A stretch of 64,000 nucleotides of DNA. Origin: Pseudovibrio sp. JCM 19062 (GTDB taxonomy: Bacteria; Pseudomonadota; Alphaproteobacteria; Rhizobiales; Stappiaceae). A program made the position numbers and the translations under genes. The DNA lies in assembly GCA_001310715.1 (NCBI GenBank), contig BAXV01000011.1, forward strand, positions 15,533 through 79,532, written 5' to 3'. The notes beneath the pieces are model-generated. The model saw only the letters and a program-made list of their open reading frames with translations, had not been told where the DNA came from and made no database searches. Below are positions 17,113-26,896 of the stretch, piece by piece. Positions within the stretch are counted from its first letter, which is position 1. The number at the start of each line of letters is the position of its first letter.

Positions 17113-18479
17113 CTATTTTGTGTTGGCCTCAATGTCATCTAGCAGGTCTGCCATTTCCTTTGCGATGCCGTCCATGGCGTCGTTGGGATTTTGTTTGGGT
17201 GATGCCTTTGCAGCTTTCGGTGCCTCGGGCTTATCAGCTTTGGCTTCCGGCTTGGTAGGCTTTAGCGCTTCAGCCAATTGTTTGGGCTGCGCGTTCTTAC
17301 TGTCGTTTGTCGGAGCCGGTTCTGCCTTCGGTTTATCAGTAGATTTTGGTGTGGTTTCTGGCTTTTGGTCGGGCTTCGCGGCGGCGGCTTGCGGCTTTGC
17401 TGTTGGCATTTCAGCGGTGCTGTCCGCTTTTGCAACTGGCTTTTCAGCAGCAGCCTGAGGCTTTTGCTCGTCTTTTTGAGGAGCTTGCTCTTTCTTCTGA
17501 GGGGCCTGTTCCTTGGCTGGCACTACGTTTACACGCGGGCGCATGAAGGCGCTTGCGGCTTTTGCTGCCGGGCCGTTCAGTGGCGGTGTTGTTGCTGCCA
17601 TCGGAATTGGTTTGGAGGCCACCTGCGGTTCGGCCTTCGCCTCTTCCGGCTTGGCCGCTGGCTTTGGTGCCGCTTTCTCAGATGCTGGTGTGCTCAGTTC
17701 TGGCGTTACTGCTTTTAGCATTGGCTTGAGAAAGCCGTTTGGGCGTGCCGGTGTCGGTGGTGTAGGGCGTGCGGTAATTGGACGTGCCGCTAGTTTTTGC
17801 ACGCCGCGCGTTCCGCCGATGGTTGGCGTTTGCAGGGGCGCTGGTTTACCGGGCTGTGCTCCTGATGCTTGTGCTGCAGGCATTGCGGCGCGCAATGGCG
17901 CTGGTGGAGCGATAGGGGCAGGCTTTTCTTTGGGTGCTGCGCTTGCTGCGGGTGCTGGTGCTGGCGTGGCAGGCTGCGCCGGTGCCTTGGCTTCCGGCTT
18001 CTGGGCTGGCTCAGGCCGGCTTACTTGTGCAGGTTTCAGCTCCTCAGGTGTAGCTGGGGTTTCATCGCCCCAGTGCAGGCGTGCAGAAGGTTCTGTTCCG
18101 ACTGGCGCTTGCTCGAAGGACTGGGTGGTGGCCGGTTGGCCGGTTCCCATCTGCCCACGAAGAGGGGTAGAGACAGGTACACCACGATGATGCCCTGCTC
18201 GACAACCACATCGTTGGCGCCGCCAATCATGATGAGGTGTTCTACATTATCCCGGCGGACCAGCAATAGTCTGCGCCGTGCATCAAGGTCGGTTGCATCC
18301 ATTATGGCGAGGCGGGGTTGGCGACTGCGGGACCCCTTGTAACTGGTTCTGGCAAAGCGCTTTAACTGCGGGATCAAGACCACCGCCAGAACGATCACAA
18401 ATAGCAAAGCCAGTATGACTGTGAGCACGAGCGCGCTTCCTTGTGTCATACCGGTTGTTTGGGCCAGCCAGTCAGGCAT
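17113..18479 (-). CDS. fliO: Flagellar biosynthesis protein FliO with long low-complexity tail (one frame break)
   Basis: About 455 residues. Residues 1-100 are an ordinary FliO: a membrane helix (ALVLTVILALLFVIVLAVVL), KRFARTSY, and the compact domain SRQPRLAIMDATDLDARRRL, LLVRRDNVEHLIMIGGANDV, VVEQGIIV. A break occurs near 18160. The remaining ~340 residues are almost entirely Ala, Pro, Lys, Glu and Gln with near-repeats such as EQAPQKKEQAPQKDEQKPQ and AAAEKPVAKADS, ending in an acidic helix GIAKEMADLLDDIEANTK. FliO normally is 100-150 residues and stabilises FliP during gate assembly. The tail's role is unknown. fliP follows immediately; the gene diverges from flgB. Confidence 0.88.
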
Positions 18480-18817
18480 TCACGTTCCCCATCTACTGTC
18501 GACAGGCTGCTATTTTGATCTAACAGCCGGAATCGGGGTACGAATCCCCTTATTAACTCATGGGCGCATTTGTACCTATAGTTTGGGGAGAATGAACACT
18601 GCAGAGGTGCGAAGTTGATGGCGTTACCCGTGTTTTTTTGTGCCAAATTCGCCAGAAGATCTATTGCGCTGCGAGAATTATGCTAGGTGGGCAAAAACTG
18701 CCAGTTTTTGAGCCGCAGTTCCGGCTGGTGTTAACGCCGATGATTCTGAGTGACTGGCAGGCAAATTCCGAAATTTGCTAGTGCTCTGCTTTCTAAGGAT
18801 TCTTCGGTGCGCAAATA

Positions 18818-18849
18818 TTAATGTAATCTTAAAATTAACATTTTGTTAA
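18818..18849. promoter_or_regulatory. Two tandem CtrA boxes before flgB
   Basis: TTAA-TGTAATC-TTAA at 18818-18832 and TTAA-CATTTTG-TTAACC at 18835-18851 are both exact matches to TTAA-N7-TTAA, two bases apart. They lie 66 to 97 bases before the flgB ATG. The rest of the fliO-flgB intergenic region (18480-18914) shows no other site I can support. Confidence 0.75.
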
Positions 18850-18914
18850 CCAATATCTAGGCAGCTTATTCCTAGTTTATTTTAACAAGTCTGTCTCATA
18901 GGTTGTGCTGTCAG

Positions 18915-19313
18915 ATGGCCTTAACTGATCTTCCGATGTTCCAGGCCTTGCGCCAAAAGATGCAGTGGCACCAGCAGCGGCAAGGTGTGCTTGCTGAAAA
19001 CGTGGCCAATGCAGATACGCCGGGTTATCGCAGCAAAGAGCTTAAGGAACTGAGCTTTGGGGACATGGTGGATGCTGAAGTCGGTTCGGGTGGGCTGCGT
19101 CCGGTTGTGACCAGCGCTGGCCATATCGCGACTGGCGGAATTGGCTCTGATGTCGGCACGAAGACGGACAAGGCGTCCAGCTTTGAAAGAACGCCAAACG
19201 GCAACAGCGTGGTTCTTGAAGAGCAGATGATGAAGATCGCTCAGAACCAGATCGATTATCAAACAGCGACCAGCCTTTATACGCGCAGCCTTGGCATGTT
19301 CAAGACAGCCTGA
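18915..19313 (+). CDS. flgB: Flagellar proximal rod protein FlgB
   Basis: An intact 132-residue protein: LPMFQALRQKMQWHQQRQ-type N-terminal helix, QGVLAENVANADTPGYRSKE, and a C-terminal EEQMMKIAQNQIDYQTATSL. FlgB is the first rod protein exported and joins the rod to the MS-ring. The ATG at 18915 is preferred to the one four residues earlier because FlgB N-termini are short. It opens flgB-flgC-fliE-fliQ-fliR-flhB-cckA, behind two CtrA boxes. Confidence 0.94.
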   Translation: MALTDLPMFQALRQKMQWHQQRQGVLAENVANADTPGYRSKELKELSFGDMVDAEVGSGGLRPVVTSAGHIATGGIGSDVGTKTDKASSFERTPNGNSVVLEEQMMKIAQNQIDYQTATSLYTRSLGMFKTA

Positions 19314-19375
19314 GACGATGAGTGAGCGCAGTTGTTTTGATGTGACATGCATCAGGGCAAATGCGGGAGGAACCC

Positions 19376-19785
19376 ATGGATTTTATGAAGTCGATGTTTA
19401 TTGCGGCGTCCGGGCTGAAAGCCCAGACAGGCCGTATGCGCGTGATCGCGGAGAACATTGCCAACGCCGATTCCACTGGCCAGACGCCGGATGCGGATCC
19501 GTACCGACGCAAGGTCCTACCTTTACCAATAGCTTTGACAGCAAGGTGGAAGCGGAGCTGGTGAAGCTTGGCAAGGTGCGTGAAGATCAAAGCGAGTTCA
19601 AACTGAGATACGAGCCGGACCATCCGGCAGCCAACGACAAGGGCTATGTGAAGATGCCCAATGTGAATACGCTGGTTGAGATGGCGGATATGCAGGAAGC
19701 GACGCGTTCTTATGAAGCGAACCTGAACGTGGTGAAGTCCTCCCGTTCCATGATGCAGAAAACACTCGATATTCTCAAAGGTTGA
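19376..19785 (+). CDS. flgC: Flagellar proximal rod protein FlgC (one frame break)
   Basis: About 137 residues. MDFMKSMFIAASGLKAQTGR and MRVIAENIANADSTGQTPDA match the FlgC N-terminus; after a break near 19516 (expected PYRRKVPTF) the chain continues with DHPAANDKGYVKMPNVNTL, VEMADMQEATRSYEANLNVV and MMQKTLDILKG, the typical C-terminus. FlgC polymerises with FlgB in the proximal rod. It is preceded by GGAGGAACCC and lies 62 bases after flgB. Confidence 0.92.
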
Positions 19786-19820
19786 TGACCGGTCGTTAAA
19801 TACCGGAGGGAGATACATTC

Positions 19821-20129
19821 ATGTCTAATGCTTCTATTGCTGCAAGTGCATATGCAAACACAGCAAAGCTGAGCAATCCACTTGAAGCCAGCAGCGAGAT
19901 TGCCGATAAGGGCGATGCTTTTGGCTCTATGGTTCAATCCGCGATCAGCGAGATCAACGAGAGCGGTCAGGTTGCTGACACCCAGTCTATCGATCTGTTA
20001 CAGGGCAAAGCCAATGTAGTGGATGTGGTGACGGCTGTTGCGGAGACCGAACTTGCGCTGGAAACAGTGGTATCGGTTCGCGACCGAGTTATTTCTGCTT
20101 ATGAAGAAATTATGCGGATGCCAATCTAA
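19821..20129 (+). CDS. fliE: Flagellar MS-ring/rod adaptor FliE
   Basis: An intact 102-residue protein. The C-terminal two thirds are diagnostic: DAFGSMVQSAISEINESGQV, LLQGKANVVDVVTAVAETEL, ALETVVSVRDRVISAYEEIM, with the end RMPI. FliE connects the MS-ring to the rod and is one of the first export substrates. A GGAGGGAG ribosome site lies 9 bases before the ATG. Confidence 0.96.
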   Translation: MSNASIAASAYANTAKLSNPLEASSEIADKGDAFGSMVQSAISEINESGQVADTQSIDLLQGKANVVDVVTAVAETELALETVVSVRDRVISAYEEIMRMPI

Positions 20130-20185
20130 CCGTCTGGCGTTATGTGTCAGTGCCAGAGGATGATTGAAATGGTGGTTAGAGCAGG

Positions 20186-20452
20186 ATGAGCGGAGCAGAG
20201 GTGCTGGATATTGCCAGCGAAGGCATATGGACGCTCATTCTGGTCTCGGCCCCCGTGATGCTTGTGGGGCTGCTTGTTGGTGTGATTGTGGCGCTGTTTC
20301 AGGCACTGACGCAAATTCAGGAACAGACGCTGGTGTTTGTTCCGAAAATCCTGAGTATCTTTATTGCGCTGCTGGTGACCTTGCCTTTCATGGGTGAGTT
20401 GATGAACTCATTTACAAACCGCATTGCCGGGTTGATTATCTCCGGCTATTGA
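20186..20452 (+). CDS. fliQ: Flagellar export-gate protein FliQ
   Basis: An intact 88-residue protein of two long membrane helices: LILVSAPVMLVGLLVGVIVA and ILSIFIALLVTLPFMGELM, joined by FQALTQIQEQTLVFVPK, which is the FliQ signature. FliQ forms part of the export pore with FliP and FliR. The downstream gene is fliR, 43 bases on. Confidence 0.97.
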   Translation: MSGAEVLDIASEGIWTLILVSAPVMLVGLLVGVIVALFQALTQIQEQTLVFVPKILSIFIALLVTLPFMGELMNSFTNRIAGLIISGY

Positions 20453-20495
20453 GCGACATACAGCGCGGGACCTCTGACATTTCGGGAGCAGTTTT

Positions 20496-21268
20496 GTGAC
20501 GATCAATCTGGATTTTCTACCGGTGATCGTTATGGGCTTTATGCTGATGTTTGCACGCATCGGCACGATGATTATGCTGGTGCCCGCCTTTGGTGAAACC
20601 TTTATTCCCGTCCGTGTACGTCTGACCATCGCCTTGTTGCTGACTTACGTACTGGCTCCCCTCAATGCTGATCTTTATCCGGCGGATGCATGAGCAGTCT
20701 GCCGCGTCTTTTAAGCCTGCTTGGCGGGGAGTTGCTGGTGGGGTTCTTCATCGGCCTGTCCATGAAGCTGATCTCCTATGCGCTTTCCACGGCCGGTACG
20801 ATCATGGCCAACCAGTCCGGCCTTGCGTTTGCGATGGGCGGGGATGCGACCAACTCGGGCCAGCAGGGTGCGTTGATGGGTAACTTCCTGAACGTGCTTG
20901 GCATTTGCATGGTTTTTGTGACCAACCTGCATTACGTGATGATTGCGGCCATGCAGGACAGCTTTACGCTGTTTCCTCCCGGCAACCCGCTACCTGTTGG
21001 GGATTTGTCTGCGCTGGCGGTTGAGACGGTGGCGCATATGTTCTCTGTGGCTGTTCGTCTGGGTGCGCCGTTCATCGTGGTCGGGATCGTGTTTTATTTC
21101 AGTCTGGGCCTGCTGAACAAGCTGATGCCCCAGATGCAGATTTTCTTTATCGCCATGCCGGTCAATATTCTGATCGGGTTTAGTATCTTCCTGCTGCTGC
21201 TTTCGACCTTGATGGGGTATTACCTGTCCGAGTTCCGAAATGCGCTTCAGCCGTTCCTGTTGAATTAG
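20496..21268 (+). CDS. fliR: Flagellar export-gate protein FliR (one frame break)
   Basis: About 257 residues beginning at GTG 20496 behind GGGAGCA. The first 65 residues (FLPVIVMGFMLMFARIGTMI, MLVPAFGETFIPVRVRLTIA) are followed by a break near 20690, after which GGELLVGFFIGLSMKLISYA, LSTAGTIMANQSGLAFA and LNKLMPQMQIFFIAMPVNIL continue a normal FliR. Six membrane segments are visible. FliR completes the FliP-FliQ-FliR core and is followed by flhB 11 bases later. Confidence 0.93.
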
Positions 21269-21279
21269 CGAGGGAGCTG

Positions 21280-22359
21280 ATGGCTGAAGATTCCGACGAC
21301 TCGGAGAAAACCGAGGACCCCACCCAAAAACGGCTCGATGATGCGTTTGAAAAAGGGGACATACCCAAGTCGCAGGAAGTGAGTGCGTGGTTCTCTTTGC
21401 TGGGGACCGCGTTGGTGGTCTCTTTTCTTGCTCCGAGCATGGTTGGGGGGATTTCTTCCGTTTTAACGGGCTTTTTTTGCCCATGCGGACACAATTGCTG
21501 TTGATCCAGCTGCGCTTGTTTTCCTTTTAGAAATAACTGGGCCTGAAATACTTGCAGTGGTGGCTTTGCCGCTGCTCACGTTGTTGGTGTTGGCTGTGGT
21601 GGGCAATGTTATACAGCATAAACCGCTTTGGACTGCGGAGCGACTGAAGCCAAAGCTAAACAAGATCTCGCCGCTTTCCGGGATGAAGAGGTTGTTTTCT
21701 AAAGACAGCCTCGCCAACTTCCTGAAAGGGCTCGTGAAGATTACAGCGGTTGCAGTGGTTGTTTTTCTGGTGTTGTGGCCAGAACGGGACCGGCTGGATA
21801 CAGTGGTGTTTCGTGAAACGGACCTTGTGCTGGAGGAGGTTCGTGAACTTGCCATAATGGTAATTGGGGCAATTCTTGCGCTTATGACTGTTGTTGCCGG
21901 GGCCGATTTGGTCTGGCAGCGGAAAAAAAATGGTTTGAAAAGCAAAAGATGACACAGCAGGAAGTTAAAGAGGAATACAAGCAATCCGAGGGTGATCCGA
22001 AGATTAAGGCCAAAATTCGAGAGTTGCGCCTTCAGCGTTCTCGCAACAGAATGATGGCAAGTGTGCCGGATGCGACAGTGGTTATTACAAACCCGACCCA
22101 CTATGCTGTTGCTCTGAGCTATGAAGAGGGCATGGGAGCACCACAATGTGTTGCGCTGGGGGTGGATGATCTGGCGCTCCGCATTCGCGAGGTTGCGAAA
22201 GAATCCGATGTGCCGATCGTGGAGAACCCACCGCTGGCACGTGCGTTGTACGCATCGATAGAACTGAATGATTATGTGCCTGAGGAGCACTACGCCGCAG
22301 TTGCAAAGGTGATTGGTTATGTCATGCAGCTGCGTAACAAGAGGAGCTGGCGGTCTTAA
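21280..22359 (+). CDS. flhB: Flagellar export switch protein FlhB (two frame breaks)
   Basis: About 360 residues. The N-terminus SEKTEDPTQKRLDDAFEKGD is the FlhB signature, followed by four membrane helices and the cytoplasmic domain with the self-cleavage motif NPTHYAVAL near 22090. NPTH cleavage switches export from rod/hook to filament proteins. One break is in the T7 run at 21473 (expected GFFAHAD), the other in the A8 run at 21923 (expected RKKWFEKQKM), both plain homopolymers. The C-terminal fragment starting at 21949 is continuous with the rest and is not a separate FlhB-like gene. Confidence 0.94.
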
Positions 22360-22454
22360 CAGCACGGGGGTGCTGGAGTGTCGGTTCCTGAGCGGACTAT
22401 TCTCATGGTGCGGTAGAGCCAAATCGTCTGCGGGACAGCCGTAGAGAGGGTAAG

Positions 22455-25018
22455 ATGACGAAGACCGAAGCGCGGCGACCTGAGCCGGTGATTGACAGGA
22501 CAGACAAAGGGGGCAGCCTTGGGGCCTTGATGCTGCTCGCACTAGGCCTTGTCGCAGCGACAGCCGCTTTTGCGCTGATGCGCAGAGAGCAGGCAGAGCC
22601 TTATATTCTCGGCCTTCTTGGTGTGCTGGCCGTTGTCGGGGTTTTCTCGTTGTTTGCTCTGGCCATTGGCCTGTTGCGGTTTGTTTCCAAAACCCATCGC
22701 AATCCGCTGGCTGAATCCTTCATGAATTCAATGGATGACGGTGTTTTGCTGGCCGATCACAACGGCCGCATCATCTATGCCAATCAGTCCTATGCGGGGT
22801 TAACCGGTGCGCGCGGGCCTGCTGATGTGCGCACGGTGGAACGGGTCTTTTCGTCAGATCCTGATGCGGCTGATGCTATCTTCCGGCTTTCGCAGGCGGT
22901 GCGGGCCGGACGCTATGCAACAGAAGAAGTGCGCCTGCCAAATGCGGTTGGAGAAGTTGCCAGCGGTGCGCGCTGGTACCGGATCAGTGTGCGCCCATTA
23001 GAGCAGGATGCAGCTGTCGGAGTTGATAGCGGTATCACTATCTGGCAGGTCGCTGACATTACGCGGGACCGCACAGAACAGGAAAATTCCTTTCAGGAGC
23101 TGCAACGGGTTATCAATTTCCTCGATCATGCGCCCTGTGGTTTCTTCTCTTCAGACAGCACCGGTAAGCTCGTTTACCTGAATGCGACCCTTGCGACTGG
23201 CTTGGCTATGATCTGACCCAGTTTATCTCTGGTGAGTTGTCGCTGAAGGATGTTGTGCGCGGTGAAGGCGCGGCTCTTGTGGAAGCCTTGCAGGGCTCTG
23301 AAGGAGAGGTGAAAACCGAGAGCTTTGATATTGACCTTGTTACCCGCAGCGGCACAGGGTTGCCTGTGCGGCTTGTGCACCGGGTTCCATTTGGGGCGGG
23401 TGGTCTTGCTGGCGACAGCCGCACGCTTGTTATCAACCGTTCTGCGGGCAATGATGATGAAGAAGCGCTACGGGCTGCCGAGGTTCGGTTCTCGCGGTTC
23501 TTCAACAACACACCGGTTGCCATTGCATCCATTGACAAGAATGGCCGGGTTGAGCGCACCAATGGTCCGTTCATGCGCTTGTTTGAGGCCGGTGAGGGGC
23601 TTGGCAAAGATGTGAAGCTGACCGAGTTTGTGGTTGAGAATGATCGTTCAGCCTTGCAGGCAGCGCTTGATGAAGCCGCGCTGGGCAAGAGTGAGATCGC
23701 CCCGCTGGATGTTTCCCTGAAAGGCAATGGTGATCCACGCTCTGCAACGTTTTACGTGTCTGCCGTGCAAGACGGGCAGGCGGGTGAAGATGCGGCAGTG
23801 GTCTACGTGTTGGAGACAACGCAGCAGCGGGCGCTGGAAGCCCAGTTTGCGCAAAGCCAGAAGATGCAGGCCATTGGCCAGCTTGCGGGCGGTGTGGCCC
23901 ATGACTTTAACAATGTTCTGACGGCGATCATCGGGTTTTCCGATCTGCTGCTGGCGAGCCATCGTCCAACGGATCCGGCGTTCCAGGACATCATGAACAT
24001 CAAGCAGAATGCGAACAGGGCTGCGGGCCTTGTGCGCCAGCTGCTTGCTTTTTCCCGCCGCCAGACCTTGCGTCCGCAGGAGCTTGCGCTGGCTGACGTG
24101 CTGGCGGATGTTTCCATTCTACTGGACCGTCTGCTTGGCGAGAAGATTGAGTTGAAACTGGTGCATGGCCGTGAGCTGTGGCCGGTAATGGCTGATGTGA
24201 ACCAGCTTGAGCAGGTGATCGTCAACCTTGCGGTGAATGCGCGTGATGCGATGGAAGGTGGAGGCGAGGTCTCCATTCGCACGCTCAACGTGGAAGAGAC
24301 AGTTTCCAAGACTTACGAGAACACACGCGGCATGCCAGCGGGTGAGTACGTGCTTATTGAGGTTGCTGATAATGGCCATGGGATGACGCAGGACATCATG
24401 GACAAGATCTTCGAGCCGTTCTTCTCAACCAAGGATGTGGGCAAGGGAACCGGTCTGGGGCTCTCAACGGTCTACGGTATTGTGAAGCAGACCGGCGGCT
24501 ATGTGTTCTGTACCAGTGAAGTTGGTGTTGGTACCACCTTCCGCATCTTCCTGCCACGCTACATCCCTTCCGAGAAGGACGAGATTGTTGAAGTTAAACC
24601 CGAGCAGGAAGTGACCGAGGCGGACCTGACAGGTTCTGCAACTATTCTTCTTGTTGAGGATGAGGAAGCTGTGCGGGCCTTTGCAGCACGCGCTTTGAGT
24701 GGCCGTGGCTATGAGGTGTTTGAAGCCGGTTCTGGCACTGAAGCGCTTGAAGTGATGGAAGAGACCGGCGGCAGGGTTGATCTTGTGGTTTCTGACGTGG
24801 TGATGCCGGAGATGGATGGGCCGAGCCTGCTCATTGAACTGCGCAAAACACGGCCTGATCTGAAGATCATCTTTGTGTCCGGCTACGCTGAGGATGCGTT
24901 TGAGAAGAATCTGCCAGCTGATGAGAACTTCACGTTCCTGCCAAAGCCATTCACGCTGAAGCAGCTTGCAACAACAGTGAAGAAAACTTTGGAAGCCAAG
25001 ACGCAAGAGCGCGTTTAG
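22455..25018 (+). CDS. cckA: Cell-cycle hybrid histidine kinase CckA (one frame break)
   Basis: About 854 residues. Two N-terminal membrane helices ([40 protein letters not shown]), then PAS-type sensor domains ([36 protein letters not shown]). The HisKA domain holds the phosphoacceptor His at about residue 482 in [19 protein letters not shown]; ATPase boxes are [10 protein letters not shown] and [16 protein letters not shown] receiver domain from about residue 735 ([20 protein letters not shown]) has its phosphate-accepting Asp near 781 in [13 protein letters not shown]. CckA phosphorylates ChpT, which feeds CtrA and CpdR. The break at 23213 is a missing T (expected [12 protein letters not shown]). 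It follows flhB by 95 bases in the CtrA-box operon. Confidence 0.93.
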
Positions 25019-25035
25019 GGGATTGAGTATTGCAG

Positions 25036-25078
25036 CAAAAAGGCCGGGGAGCTTGATCGTTCACCGGCCTTATTTATT
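25036..25078. terminator. Terminator between cckA and the convergent lipoprotein gene
   Basis: AAGGCCGG pairs with CCGGCCTT; TATTTATT follows on the plus strand and five T on the minus strand, so it can serve both genes. Confidence 0.75.
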
Positions 25079-25088
25079 GGAGTAATGC

Positions 25089-25557
25089 TTAGCAGCGTGC
25101 GGCTGCTTCTGCGTTTGTTTTCAGGCGCTGCAGGCTCTGCATGGAGCCGGGATTTCCGGGAAGACGGAAAGAGCGTTCCTGCGGGGTGTAGATATTGTTG
25201 ACCAATGCCAGATCCTGAACAACGTTGGTGCTGCACTGGGAGCCGGAGAAGCGCACGCGAATGCGGTAGGCACGCTCACCTGCGTCAGATGGGCCGAATT
25301 CGTTATCCAGCACTGGGTTGTCACCGCGTTCGTAGCTTTCCATGACGATCATGTTCGGTTCGTTTTGCTGAACGATGGTGCCTCTGGCGCTCGCGCTGTT
25401 GACCAGTGTTGTGCGAACAACTTCCGGCGATGCATTGATCTGAATTGTTTGTGAATCTGCGTCTGCACGAATGGCAGGTTGACCACCGCGATAAGACGGT
25501 CCGCTTTGGCAAGCCGCAAGAGCTGCAGTTAATCCGATAAAAATTAGTTTTTTTCAT
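25089..25557 (-). CDS. Small secreted lipoprotein, unknown function (frame break)
   Basis: About 156 residues after correcting an A7 run right behind the ATG. The mature start is given by a lipobox: IFIGLTAALAACQSGPSYRG, Cys about residue 17. The body contains QTIQINASPEVVRTTLVNSA, RGTIVQQNEPNMIVMESYER, and a C-terminal half with an internal Cys pair (GSQCSTNV and the terminal AARC) and FRLPGNPGSMQSLQRLK. It resembles small alphaproteobacterial outer-membrane-associated lipoproteins that I cannot name. It is a single gene, convergent with cckA; nothing nearby suggests a role. Confidence 0.68.
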
Positions 25558-25891
25558 AGCATAAACCCTGCGGGTGACTAAAAACGAAAAACAGATGTTG
25601 CCAACCATAAAATCTACTGCGTGATTTCACTGAAACCACCCAGTGGATGGGATTGGCCTTGCGCGCATATGTCCGCCAGATGGCGTTTTAATGAGCACTG
25701 TATGCCTGCAAGATGCAGATCTACAGATCAAAACACAGCGATGTAAAGTTCTTGTACTCAAGAACACCTAAAATAATCGGAACTGAAAAACAATGGAATC
25801 TTTCCATCAAACACGCGTGAGTTCCCTCGGGTGTCTTAAGTTGATCAGAATTTAGGGGGAGAGCTGCGCGCGTTTGTGGGGGCTGGGCACG

Positions 25892-25923
25892 AAAAATCCG
25901 GATTGGAATGTCCAACCCGGATT
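25892..25923 (-). terminator. Terminator of psuK-psuG
   Basis: On the minus strand AATCCGG/CCGGATT with inner TTGGA/TCCAA form a long stem followed by TTTTTCG, 27 bases after the psuG stop. The rest of 25558-25891 shows no gene; it should hold the lipoprotein gene promoter. Confidence 0.82.
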
Positions 25924-25949
25924 CGTCTTGTAGTTGCTGTGATAGATGC

Positions 25950-26864
25950 TTACGCAGTCAGACCGCAGGCGATTTTTGCAGCAAGCTTTGCGTTGTTTTT
26001 AACCAGCGCAATATTGGTTGCAAGGCTGCGGCCTTTGGTGCGCTCGAATATGTCTTGCAACACAAACGGAGTAACGGCTTTACCAGTGATGTTCTGATCG
26101 TTTGCGGCCTGAATGGAGGCATCGATGAACACCTGCATTTCGTCGGATGGAATCTCGTTTTCAGCCGGAACCGGATTGGTTACGAGCACGCCGCCGTGGT
26201 CACCAAATTTCTCGCGGAATGCGATCAGCTTTGCGATGTCGGAGGCGTCGTCAAGACGGTAAGGCGCTTTGATTTTGGAGTCGCGGGACCAGAAGGCAGG
26301 CACGTTTTCGCAGCCAAAGCCAACGACCGGAACGCCGCGGGTTTCAAGCACTTCCAGTGTTTTTGGAATGTCGAGCAGGGCTTTTGCGCCCGCAGAAACC
26401 ACACAAACCGGGGTGCGGGAGAGTTCGTCCAGATCCGCCGAGATGTCAAAGGTGGATTCTGCGCCTTTGTGTACGCCGCCGATGCCGCCGGTTGCAAATA
26501 CACGAATGCCTGCAGCATGGGCGGCCATCATGGTGGCGGCCACGGTTGTGGAGCCGTTTTTGCCCAGTGCCATTGCGAAGGACAGGTCTGCACGGGAGCA
26601 CTTCATCACGTCTTTGGCATTCGCCAGCTCTTCCAGCGTGCTGTCTTCCAGACCCACATGGAGTTCGCCATTCAGCACAGCGATTGTCGCCGGGACAGCG
26701 CCATTGTCGCGGATGAGCTGTTCTACTTCGCGGGCGGTCTCAACATTTTGCGGGTAGGGCATGCCATGGGTGATGATGGTGGACTCCAGCGCTACGATGG
26801 GTGCGCCGTTGCTCAGAGCATCTGCAACTTCTTTTGAGTGATGGATTTTAATTGAACTTCCCAT
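25950..26864 (-). CDS. psuG: Pseudouridine-5'-phosphate glycosidase
   Basis: An intact 304-residue protein. It splits pseudouridine 5'-phosphate to uracil and ribose 5-phosphate. Family blocks: PIVALESTIITHGMPYPQNV, DNGAVPATIAVLNGELHVGL, KCSRADL, GSTTVAATMMAAHAAGIRVF, ATGGIGGVHKGAESTFDISA, ADLDELSRTPVCVVSAGAK and VVGFGCENVPAFWSRDSKI. The Glu, Lys and Asp of the active site lie in these blocks. It follows the pseudouridine kinase gene by 32 bases, forming a two-step degradation operon for RNA-derived pseudouridine. No transporter gene is adjacent. Confidence 0.95.
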   Translation of the reverse strand: MGSSIKIHHSKEVADALSNGAPIVALESTIITHGMPYPQNVETAREVEQLIRDNGAVPATIAVLNGELHVGLEDSTLEELANAKDVMKCSRADLSFAMALGKNGSTTVAATMMAAHAAGIRVFATGGIGGVHKGAESTFDISADLDELSRTPVCVVSAGAKALLDIPKTLEVLETRGVPVVGFGCENVPAFWSRDSKIKAPYRLDDASDIAKLIAFREKFGDHGGVLVTNPVPAENEIPSDEMQVFIDASIQAANDQNITGKAVTPFVLQDIFERTKGRSLATNIALVKNNAKLAAKIACGLTA

Positions 26865-26896
26865 GGTATTCCCAGTCTTTCGTATGTTGTTGATGT

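Noticed and set aside
17513..18190. A 225-residue Gly/Ala/Cys-rich frame on the plus strand opposite fliO
   Set aside because: It is the antisense shadow of the Ala/Pro/Lys-rich FliO tail; it has no domain and no ribosome site.
18600..18660. A TGGCAC-like element (GTGCCA on the plus strand at 18640) as a sigma-54 promoter of fliO
   Set aside because: The -12 element at the required spacing reads AACAC, not TTGCA.
21920..21935. Programmed frameshift in the A8 run of flhB
   Set aside because: Many similar run-length breaks occur in unrelated genes in the window, so sequence error is the simpler reading.
25908..26837. A 309-residue frame on the plus strand opposite psuG
   Set aside because: psuG is complete and conserved on the other strand; the shadow is rich in Cys, Gly and His and has no family pattern.
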